A DNA stretch of 64,000 nucleotides from Burkholderiales bacterium (GTDB lineage: Bacteria; Pseudomonadota; Gammaproteobacteria; Burkholderiales; Burkholderiaceae_C), in the NCBI GenBank assembly GCA_016192425.1, contig JACPUE010000028.1, positions 99,307 through 163,306 on the forward strand, written 5' to 3'. Positions 43,190-50,297 of this stretch are shown here, piece by piece (within the stretch, counting starts at the first letter, position 1; the number at the start of each line of letters is the position of its first letter). The translations under genes and the position numbers were made by a program. The notes under the pieces were generated by a model, which was not told the origin of the DNA, made no database searches, and saw only the letters and a list, made by a program, of their open reading frames with translations.

Positions 43190-44902
43190 ATGCAGCGGCG
43201 CCAGTTCCTCTGCACTGCAACCTCAGCCGCCACGGCGCTGCTGACGGCGGGGTGCGGGCCTGCGCCGCGTGCGCTGCAGGGCGGGTTTGCGGGCATCGAC
43301 CTGGAACGGGGGCACCAACTGCGCGATCTGCTGGCGCGTGGTGCGCCGCCTGCGCCTGCGCCTGCGCCTGCGCCGGGGCTGGTGCGGCGCGCGCAGGTGG
43401 TGGTGGCCGGGGGCGGCGTGGCGGGGCTGGCGGCGGCGCGGGCGCTGCGCTTGGCGGGTGTAGAAGACTTTGTGCTGCTGGAGCTGGAAGACCAGCCCGG
43501 CGGCAACAGCCGGGGCGGCGCCGTAGCGGGGCTGCCCTGCCCGCTGGGCGCGCACTACCTGCCCGTGCCCGGCGACGACGCAAGCGAAGTGCAGGATCTG
43601 CTGGAAGAGCTGGGCCTGCGCCAGCGCGTGGCCGGACGCTGGCAGTACGACGAGCGCCACCTGTGCCACAGCCCGCAGGAGCGCCTGTTCTTTCGCGGCC
43701 AGTGGCAAGAGGGCCTGCTGCCCCAGCAAGGCGTGGACGACAGCACGCTGGCGCAGTACCGGCGCTTTGCACGGCAGGTGCAGGCCCTCATGCAGGCAGT
43801 GCGCTTTACCATGCCCATGCTCAAATCCTTGAGCGCAAACAAGCCGCCATCGCCCATCCACCAAGCGCTGGACGCTATTACTTTTGAAGCATGGCTGGAC
43901 ACCAACGGCTACGGCGACCCCCACCTGCGCTGGTACCTGGACTACAGCTGCCGCGACGACTACGGCGCCGGCCTGGCACGTGTGTCGGCCTGGGCGGGCA
44001 TCCACTACTTTGCCAGCCGCCACGGCTTCCATGCCCCCGGTGAGCCGGTGGACGAGGCGCGCGAAGCCGTGCTCACCTGGCCCGAAGGCAACGGCTGGCT
44101 CACCCAGCGCCTGGCCGCGCCGCTGCACGCGGGCGGGCAATTGCGCACCGGCTGCAGCGTGCTGCGCATTGCCGAGGGACGCCACGGCGTGGAAGTGGAC
44201 GCGCTGCACCACGCCAGCGGCCAGGTGGAGCGCTGGCAGGCACCGCGCTGCATCGTGGCGCTGCCGGTGTTTGTGGCGGCGCGCGTGGTGCAGCCCGCAC
44301 CCGCCTTCCTGCAGGCTGCCGCGCAACGCTTGCGCTGGGCGCCCTGGCTGGTGGCCAACATCCACATCGACGCGCCGCTGCAAGACCGCCCCGGCGCCGC
44401 CCCCTCATGGGACAACGTGCTCTACCAGGACGACAACCCCGGCGGCCTGGGCTATGTGGATGCAGGCCACCAGCGCCTGAACACTGGCGCGCTGCTGGCG
44501 GGCCCCACAGTGCTGAGCTACTACCAGGCCTTGGGCGACCTGCCCCAGGGCCGCGAACAACTGGCCACCCAGCCCTGGACGCACTGGGCCCACGCCGCCC
44601 TGGATGCACTGGCCGTACCCCACCCCGACCTGCCCCAGCGCGCCACGCGCGTGCAGGTCACCCGCTACGGGCACGCCATGTCCATCCCGGTGCCGGGCAC
44701 ACTGCAATTCTTAAGCAAAATAGGCCTGCAGCGCCCGTCCATCAAGCGCAAAGCGCTATCAAATGGCGAGCAAGCCCCTTGGCTACCCACACCCGCCAGT
44801 GCAAGGCTGGCGTTTGCGCACAGCGACTGGTCGGGCTATTCGGTGTTCGAAGAAGCCTTCACGCGCGGGCATGCGGCGGGGCTGTGGACGGCAGCGGGCT
44901 AG
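43190..44902 (+). CDS. FAD-dependent amine oxidase-like oxidoreductase, exported
   Basis: A 570-residue flavoprotein. The start MQRRQFLCTATSAATALLTA, then GCG, is a signal peptide with a twin Arg and a lipobox-like Cys, so Tat export as a lipoprotein is likely. The dinucleotide-binding motif VVVAGGGVAGLAAARAL and the LLELEDQPGGNSRGG stretch follow, as in amine oxidases. Next to the spermidine synthase it may oxidise a polyamine-like product. Two segments (43844-43887, 44719-44767) are copies of dispersed repeat family 1, so about 14 and 16 residues are repeat-encoded. Substrate unknown. Confidence 0.82.
   Translation: MQRRQFLCTATSAATALLTAGCGPAPRALQGGFAGIDLERGHQLRDLLARGAPPAPAPAPAPGLVRRAQVVVAGGGVAGLAAARALRLAGVEDFVLLELEDQPGGNSRGGAVAGLPCPLGAHYLPVPGDDASEVQDLLEELGLRQRVAGRWQYDERHLCHSPQERLFFRGQWQEGLLPQQGVDDSTLAQYRRFARQVQALMQAVRFTMPMLKSLSANKPPSPIHQALDAITFEAWLDTNGYGDPHLRWYLDYSCRDDYGAGLARVSAWAGIHYFASRHGFHAPGEPVDEAREAVLTWPEGNGWLTQRLAAPLHAGGQLRTGCSVLRIAEGRHGVEVDALHHASGQVERWQAPRCIVALPVFVAARVVQPAPAFLQAAAQRLRWAPWLVANIHIDAPLQDRPGAAPSWDNVLYQDDNPGGLGYVDAGHQRLNTGALLAGPTVLSYYQALGDLPQGREQLATQPWTHWAHAALDALAVPHPDLPQRATRVQVTRYGHAMSIPVPGTLQFLSKIGLQRPSIKRKALSNGEQAPWLPTPASARLAFAHSDWSGYSVFEEAFTRGHAAGLWTAAG
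43844..43887 (+). repeat. Dispersed palindromic repeat, family 1, copy E (in coding sequence)
   Basis: Contains GCCCATCCACCAAGCGCTGG, then ACGCTATTACTTTTG, aligned with copy F and with the ATCAAGCGCTAGCAGCTAT core. It stays in frame within the oxidoreductase gene and encodes PSPIHQALDAITFE. Confidence 0.5.
44719..44767 (+). repeat. Dispersed palindromic repeat, family 1, copy F (in coding sequence)
   Basis: AATAGGCCTGCAGCGCCCG, then TCCATCAAGCGCAAAGCGC and TATCAAATGG, a close match to copy A. In frame in the oxidoreductase gene, encoding IGLQRPSIKRKALSNG. Confidence 0.65.
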
Positions 44903-46344
44903 CCCGCACGGCCCTCGGCCCCGGGAAACACCAGCCGCACCTCCAGGCCCTGCGCGCACCCTGCAGGGGGCGAGGTGAACACCAGTTCCGCACCATGCTT
45001 GTCGGCCAGGGTGCGCACGATGGACATGCCCAGGCCGTAGCCCACATGCTGGCTATCGATGCGCGCATGGCGCAACTGGATTTGCTCCAGCTGCGCGGCC
45101 GTCAGCCCGCGGCCATGGTCGCGCACCACCAGCGCAGGACGTGCACCGGGCTGAACCTCCAGCTCCACCTGGGCATCGGTGTGGTGCAGTGCGTTGTCGA
45201 TGAGGTTGCGCAGCACGATGGCCAGGCCGTCGATGTCGCCCTGCACCCAGACCGGCGCATCGGTCTCGGGCGCCAGCCAGTCCAGGCGCTTTTGGGCCTG
45301 CGTTTGCTGCCAGAAGGTTTGCGCCACCTGTTCTGCCAGGCGCACCAGATCCACGCGCGCAAAGTGCGCCCCGTCTGCGCCTTCGGCGCGCGAGAGCTGC
45401 AACAGCCGCTCGGTGCGGTGGCTCAAGGTTTCCAGCGACTGCAGGGCGGCGCGCACCTCGGCCACGGGCACGCAGCCTTCGCCCGTTTCGGTGTCGGCAT
45501 GCCGGGACTGCGCCTGGCCCAGGGCCGTGTGCAGGCGCAGCCGCACTTCGGCCAGGGGGGTGCGCAGCTCGTGCGCGGCATTGGCGGCCAGGGAGCGCTC
45601 CACGTTCAGGGCCTCGCCCAGGCGCTCCAGCAATTGGTTGACGCCGTCGCCCACCGCACGCAGCTCCAGCGGCATGTGGGCCAGGTTCAGGGGCTGCAGG
45701 TTGCTGCCGCTGCGGGCGGTGATCTGCTGCTGCAGGTGCCTGACGGTGCGCAGCTCGCGCCGCGTGATCCAGTGGATCAGCCAGGCCAGCACCGGCAGCA
45801 TGACCAGCAGCACGGCCACCAGGCCCAGCAGGGTGCGCTCGCTGGCCTCGCTGCGTTCTTCCAGCGGGTCGGCCAGCTGCAGCCAGACACGGTGGGATTC
45901 GTCGTACAGGCTGAACACCCGGTATTCGGGCGTGTTGAAAAAGCCCGCCTGCAGGGGCACGGCAAACGCGGCGGTGGGGGAGGCAGGCGTGCGCAGCAAG
46001 ACCCCGCCCTGCGCATCACGCAGTTGCATGAGCAGGGGCTCTGTCTGCGTGTCGCCAGGGATGGCGCCCATGACCTGGGGTTCGAGGGCCTCGCCATGTT
46101 CATCGGTCGCAAGGTAGGCGCCGGCGGCGTCGGGGCGGTGCCTTAGCTGCAAGTCCAGCAAGGCGGGGTAGAGCTGGCGGTGCGTGCTTTCCACCAGCTC
46201 CAGATCAAAGTTGTGCTGGATCTGGCGGTCCACAAACCAGGTCACCAGCCCGGTGCCGACCAGCCACACCACCACCACCGCAGGAATCAGGGTGCGGCTC
46301 AGGTGCTGGGCCAGGCTGGGCGCCCGCGCGAAGGGAGGGCTCAT
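44899..46344 (-). CDS. QseC/PmrB-like sensor histidine kinase
   Basis: A 481-residue kinase: N-terminal membrane helix (about 22-44), a periplasmic sensor region, second helix (about 165-185), HAMP, DHp with NAAHELRTPLAEVRLRLHTA and a HATPase domain (NLIDNALHHTDAQ, DHGRGL, GYGLGMSIVRTLAD). Its start overlaps the regulator stop (ATGA). With the regulator and divergent eptA it resembles the PmrAB/QseBC systems controlling lipid A modification. Signal unknown. Confidence 0.92.
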   Translation of the reverse strand: MSPPFARAPSLAQHLSRTLIPAVVVVWLVGTGLVTWFVDRQIQHNFDLELVESTHRQLYPALLDLQLRHRPDAAGAYLATDEHGEALEPQVMGAIPGDTQTEPLLMQLRDAQGGVLLRTPASPTAAFAVPLQAGFFNTPEYRVFSLYDESHRVWLQLADPLEERSEASERTLLGLVAVLLVMLPVLAWLIHWITRRELRTVRHLQQQITARSGSNLQPLNLAHMPLELRAVGDGVNQLLERLGEALNVERSLAANAAHELRTPLAEVRLRLHTALGQAQSRHADTETGEGCVPVAEVRAALQSLETLSHRTERLLQLSRAEGADGAHFARVDLVRLAEQVAQTFWQQTQAQKRLDWLAPETDAPVWVQGDIDGLAIVLRNLIDNALHHTDAQVELEVQPGARPALVVRDHGRGLTAAQLEQIQLRHARIDSQHVGYGLGMSIVRTLADKHGAELVFTSPPAGCAQGLEVRLVFPGAEGRAG

Positions 46345-47012
46345 TGCACCATCAACCGGTAGCCCGTGCCACGCACGGTTTCAATCAGTTCGCTGCCCAG
46401 CTTGCGCCGCAGGCGGCTGATGAAGACCTCCAGGGTGTTGCTGTCACTGGCGCCGTCCCACTGGTACAGCGCCTCCAGCAGGCGCTCGCGCGTGAAAATT
46501 TGCCCAGGGCGGCTGGCCAGCACACGCAGCAAGGCCCATTCCTTGGGGGTGAGCACCACCGGCACCGTGCCGTTGCGCACCACCTCGCGCGCCAGGTCGA
46601 TCTGCACCTCGCCCCGGGTCACGGTGGAGCTGCTTTGCGCACTGCGCCTGCGCTCCACCGCGCGCAACCGGGCAAGCAGTTCTTCGGGGTCGTAGGGCTT
46701 GACCAGGTAGTCGTCGGCGCCCGCGTCCAGCCCCCGGATGCGGTCGCTGACCTGGTCACGCGCCGTCACCACAATGACCGTGGGACGCGACTCTTGCGAT
46801 ACCCCGGGGCGGGCCAGCTCGGGCAGCAGTTGCAGGCCCTCGCCGCCGGGCAGGTTCAGGTCCAGCAGCACGGCCGAGTACTGCGTCACGGCCACCAGGG
46901 CGCGCGCCTGGTCCAGGTTTTCCGCCCAGTCCACGCTGAACTGCTTGGCCTGCAGGTACCCCAGCACGGCCTGGGCCAGGGGACGATCATCTTCCACCAA
47001 CAAGATGCGCAA
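46341..47012 (-). CDS. QseB/PmrA-like OmpR-family response regulator
   Basis: A 223-residue regulator. The receiver domain has LLVEDD, the phospho-Asp in AVLLDLNLPGGEGLQL, and the Lys in DDYLVKPYDPE; the winged helix ends with FISRLRRKLGSELIETVRGT and GYRLMVQ. The start is a TTG at 47012 with GGAG seven bases upstream, which gives the usual (M)RILLVED N-terminus. The gene lies before its kinase and divergent from eptA across a region with a direct-repeat box. Confidence 0.92.
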   Translation of the reverse strand: MRILLVEDDRPLAQAVLGYLQAKQFSVDWAENLDQARALVAVTQYSAVLLDLNLPGGEGLQLLPELARPGVSQESRPTVIVVTARDQVSDRIRGLDAGADDYLVKPYDPEELLARLRAVERRRSAQSSSTVTRGEVQIDLAREVVRNGTVPVVLTPKEWALLRVLASRPGQIFTRERLLEALYQWDGASDSNTLEVFISRLRRKLGSELIETVRGTGYRLMVQ

Positions 47013-47059
47013 TTGACGACTCCACGCGTGACAGGCTCTCAGTGTAGGCCCACGCAAAG

Positions 47060-47076
47060 CTGAACGAAATCTGAAC
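47060..47076. promoter_or_regulatory. 11-bp-period direct repeat (candidate response regulator box)
   Basis: CTGAAC-N5-CTGAAC, two exact hexamers with the same spacing as the PmrA box. It lies between the regulator start (47012) and the eptA start (47123), so it can serve autoregulation and eptA control. Confidence 0.6.
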
Positions 47077-47108
47077 AACACCTTCAATGGATATTCAGGC
47101 TGGCTTCC

Positions 47109-47114
47109 TACAAT
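47109..47114 (+). promoter_or_regulatory. Candidate -10 of eptA
   Basis: TACAAT lies 8 bases before the eptA ATG. No -35 is recognisable 17 bases upstream, as expected for an activator-dependent promoter; the direct-repeat box ends about 10 bases above the -35 position. The +1 would fall at the start codon, and no ribosome site exists, so the mRNA may be leaderless. Confidence 0.5.
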
Positions 47115-47122
47115 GCGCCGCG

Positions 47123-48874
47123 ATGAATGCACCGATCCTCTCCCCTGCGGCCGCCCCCACTGCCGCAGCGCAGCGCCTGCGCCCCCGCTTTCCACGCCTG
47201 AACCTTGCCCCACGCTGGGCTGCGCTGGCGCTGGCCCTGTGGTGCACCATCGGCCTGAACCAGGCGTGGTGGGCCCGGCTGGCGCAACTGTCGCAGGAAC
47301 AAAGCCTGAGCACCGCCGAACAGCTGGGCACTGCGCTGGTGCTGACCGCAGCCACCTACCTGTGGTTCATGCTGCTGTCCTGGCCGGGCGTGCGCAAGGT
47401 AGGCTGGAGCGTGACCCTGGCCACCGCTGCCGCGGTGCAGTACTTCATGCTGCGCTACGGCATCGTGGTGGACTCCAGCATGGTGCGCAATGCCCTGCAA
47501 ACCAACACCAGCGAAACCATGGCGCTGCTGGGCAGCGGCCTGCTGGTGCATGTGCTGCTGTATGCCGGGCTGCCTATCGCGCTGCTGTGGGGTGGGGTGC
47601 GCCTGCGGCCCACCGCCTGGCGCCGCGATCTGTGGCGCTCGGCCCTGCTGGTGCTGGCCGCCATGGGGATGGTGGTGGGCGGTGGCAAGCTGCTCTACAA
47701 ACCCATGGCGCCGCTGGTGCGCAACCACACGGAGATTCGCTACCTCCTCAACCCCCTGGCCACGGTGGTTTCGGTGGGCAGCGTCACGCTCAAGCCGCTG
47801 TTCAAGACCAAGCGCCCCTTCCAGCAGATCAGCGAAGACGCCGCCCTGGGCAGCAGCTACGCCGCAGGGCCCATCCGGCCCACGGTAGCGGGCGCAGGCA
47901 CGGCACGCAAACCGCCGCTGCTGGTGCTGGTGGTGGGCGAGACGGCGCGCTCGGACCACTTTGGCCTCAACGGCTATCCGCGCAACACCACGCCGGAGCT
48001 GGAGGCACGCCACGTCATCAGCTGGCGCAACGTGCGCTCATGCGGCACCAACACGCTGGCGTCCGTGCCCTGCATGTTCTCGCACCTGGGCAAAGAGGGC
48101 TTCGAGGGCCGCAAGTTCGAGTACGAAAACCTGCTCGACGTGCTGCAGCACGCCGGGCTGGGCGTGGACTGGCTGGACAACCAGGCGGGATGCAAAGACG
48201 TGTGCAACCGCGTTGCGCACGCCCAGGCCGACCAGATCGCCAGCGCTGGCGCCGTACACCAGTGGTGCAAGGACGATGAATGCCTGGATCAGATCATGGT
48301 GGACTTGCTCGACCAGCGCCTGAGCGCCCTGCACCAGGCGGGCGAACGCAAGGGCGCGGTGCTGGTGCTGCACCAGATGGGCAGCCATGGCCCGGCCTAC
48401 TACCGCCGCTCGGCCCAGGCCAACAAGCGCTTCACGCCGGAGTGCGCCACCCATGTCACCTCGGACTGCAGCCGTGGCGAACTGGTCAATGTGTACGACA
48501 ACAGCATTGTGGAAACCGACCGCTTCATCAGCCGCACCATCGACTGGCTCAAGACGCAGCAAGACCGTTTCGAGACCGGGCTGATCTACCTGTCCGACCA
48601 CGGCGAGTCCCTGGGCGAAAACGGCCTGTACCTGCATGGCCTGCCCTACGTGATTGCGCCCGATGTGCAAAAGCACGTGCCCTGGGTGCTGTGGCCCGGC
48701 ACGCTGCTGGAGCGCACGCAGGTGGCAGAGCGCTGCCTGCGCGCAGGCACCGATGCGCCACTGACGCACGACCACCTCTACCACACGGTGCTGGGCCTGC
48801 TCGACGTGCGCAGCCACACCTACCAACCCACGCTGGATGCTTTTGCCAGCTGCCGTCCAGCGCGTTCAACCTAG
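47123..48874 (+). CDS. eptA: Lipid A phosphoethanolamine transferase
   Basis: A 583-residue EptA/Mcr-type enzyme. Five membrane helices (to about residue 200) precede a periplasmic sulfatase-fold domain with VVGETARSDHFGLN (metal Glu), the acceptor Thr in CGTNTLASVPCMFS, and SDHGESLGENGLYLHG. It moves phosphoethanolamine from phosphatidylethanolamine to lipid A, releasing diacylglycerol and lowering polymyxin binding. ATG 47123 gives the family's usual length; 47087 would add 12 residues. The divergent two-component system probably controls it. Confidence 0.93.
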   Translation: MNAPILSPAAAPTAAAQRLRPRFPRLNLAPRWAALALALWCTIGLNQAWWARLAQLSQEQSLSTAEQLGTALVLTAATYLWFMLLSWPGVRKVGWSVTLATAAAVQYFMLRYGIVVDSSMVRNALQTNTSETMALLGSGLLVHVLLYAGLPIALLWGGVRLRPTAWRRDLWRSALLVLAAMGMVVGGGKLLYKPMAPLVRNHTEIRYLLNPLATVVSVGSVTLKPLFKTKRPFQQISEDAALGSSYAAGPIRPTVAGAGTARKPPLLVLVVGETARSDHFGLNGYPRNTTPELEARHVISWRNVRSCGTNTLASVPCMFSHLGKEGFEGRKFEYENLLDVLQHAGLGVDWLDNQAGCKDVCNRVAHAQADQIASAGAVHQWCKDDECLDQIMVDLLDQRLSALHQAGERKGAVLVLHQMGSHGPAYYRRSAQANKRFTPECATHVTSDCSRGELVNVYDNSIVETDRFISRTIDWLKTQQDRFETGLIYLSDHGESLGENGLYLHGLPYVIAPDVQKHVPWVLWPGTLLERTQVAERCLRAGTDAPLTHDHLYHTVLGLLDVRSHTYQPTLDAFASCRPARST

Positions 48875-48931
48875 TGTAGTGTTTCGCCCGAATGAGCACC
48901 CAGACCATTGCCCGTGCAGGAAACACCGTTT

Positions 48932-49336
48932 GTGCCAGCCCACCACCAGAACGACTCCCCCATCCCCGCCAACCCGCAAAAGCAGCGCACCGGATTGAAC
49001 CGCCTGTGGCACGCCACCGGCTATTCATTGCAGGGCCTGCGTGCCGGATGGCAGCAAAGCGCCTTCCGGCAGGAAGCCTGCCTGGCCGCCGTGCTGCTGC
49101 CCGGCGCGTTCTGGCTGGGCCAGACCTGGCTGGAGGTCTTTGTGCTGGCCTTCACGGTGGTGTTCGTGCTGGTTACGGAGCTGCTCAACAGCGCCGTCGA
49201 AGCCACTGTCGACCGGGTGGGCCTGGAATGGCACGCACTGGCCAAGCAGGCCAAGGACCTGGGAAGCGCCGCCGTGCTGCTGGCCCTGCTGCTGTGCGCA
49301 GGCACCTGGGGCTGGGCCTTGTGGGCTAGGCTCTGA
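48932..49336 (+). CDS. dgkA: Diacylglycerol kinase
   Basis: A 134-residue DgkA with three membrane helices and the conserved WQQSAFRQEACLAAVLLPGA, VTELLNSAVEATVDRV and AKDLGSAAVLLALL segments. It phosphorylates diacylglycerol to phosphatidate for phospholipid synthesis. GTG 48932 is used because AGGAA stands nine bases upstream; TTG 48908 would add eight residues. It sits 57 bases after eptA, whose product is diacylglycerol, so the pair makes metabolic sense. Overlaps apbE convergently by 11 bases. Confidence 0.88.
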   Translation: MPAHHQNDSPIPANPQKQRTGLNRLWHATGYSLQGLRAGWQQSAFRQEACLAAVLLPGAFWLGQTWLEVFVLAFTVVFVLVTELLNSAVEATVDRVGLEWHALAKQAKDLGSAAVLLALLLCAGTWGWALWARL

Positions 49337-50297
49337 AGCGCCCCAGCCCCACCTCGACCAACGCACCCTCGCGGCGCAGCAGCCACAGCGCTTCCAGCCC
49401 CATGCGCTGCGCCAGGGCCAGGCCCGCACCGGGGCCCGCCACCAGCAGTGCAGTGGCCCAGGCGTCGGCGTGCATGCAACTGCGCGCCAGCACCGTGACC
49501 GAGGCAACCCCGTTGTGCACCGGTGTGCCGCTGCGTGCGTCCATGGTGTGGGCCAGGCGCTGGCCTTGCACGTCCCAGAAATGCCGGTAGTCGCCCGAGG
49601 TGGCCACCGCCAGATCCGCCAGCTCGATGACCCCGCGCGCCGCACGGCGGTCTGACTCGGGCTGCTCCAGCGCCGCAGGCCAGGCGCTGCCGTCGGGCTG
49701 GCGGCCCACGGCACGCAGTTCACCGTCCAGTGCTGCCAGCGCATGGCGCACCCCGTGCCGCTGCAGCACCGCCGCCATGCGGTCCACCGCGTAGCCCTTG
49801 GCGATACCGCACAGGTCGATCTGCACCGGCGCATGCTTGCGCGCGCGGCCCTGGGCAGGGTTCAGTTCCAGGCAGGCATGGGTGGGCGGGTGCGCTGCGC
49901 TGCGTGCGCTGCCGATGGCGGCGGCATCGGGTGCGGTGCGCGCAGCGCCAAAGCCCCAGGCGTCCACCAGCGCCCCCACGCCAATGTCAAAGGCGCCCTG
50001 GCTCAGGCGGCCGATGTCCAGCGCGCAGGCCAGGACTTCCAGCATTTCGGTCGGCAGTTCCACCCATGCGCCCACCGGCGCGTGGTTCAGGCGCACCAGG
50101 TCGCTGTGGGGCTTCCAGGGGGACATCTGTGCGTCCACCTGCTCCACGGCAGCGGCCAGGCCCTGGCGCAGGGCCTGCGCCTGTACGCCGGACAGCGGGG
50201 CGCAGCGGACCGACCAGCGCGTGCCCATGGCAGGCCCGTGCAGCGTAGTGCACGCGGGGGGCGCTGCGGTGGCGGGGTCAGAACACGTCTTCGGCAT
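49326..50297 (-). CDS. apbE: FAD:protein FMN transferase
   Basis: A 323-residue ApbE that attaches FMN to Ser/Thr of exported proteins using FAD. GPAMGTRWSVR, SLRKxD-type region, DIGVGALVDAWGFG and the metal/FAD motif AKGYAVDRMAAVLQ are present, as is the C-terminal DARSGTPVHNG. No signal peptide is clear; a short Pro/Thr-rich N-terminus precedes the domain. It overlaps the preceding flavoreductase gene by 20 bases and belongs to a redox cluster. Confidence 0.92.
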   Translation of the reverse strand: MPKTCSDPATAAPPACTTLHGPAMGTRWSVRCAPLSGVQAQALRQGLAAAVEQVDAQMSPWKPHSDLVRLNHAPVGAWVELPTEMLEVLACALDIGRLSQGAFDIGVGALVDAWGFGAARTAPDAAAIGSARSAAHPPTHACLELNPAQGRARKHAPVQIDLCGIAKGYAVDRMAAVLQRHGVRHALAALDGELRAVGRQPDGSAWPAALEQPESDRRAARGVIELADLAVATSGDYRHFWDVQGQRLAHTMDARSGTPVHNGVASVTVLARSCMHADAWATALLVAGPGAGLALAQRMGLEALWLLRREGALVEVGLGRFRA

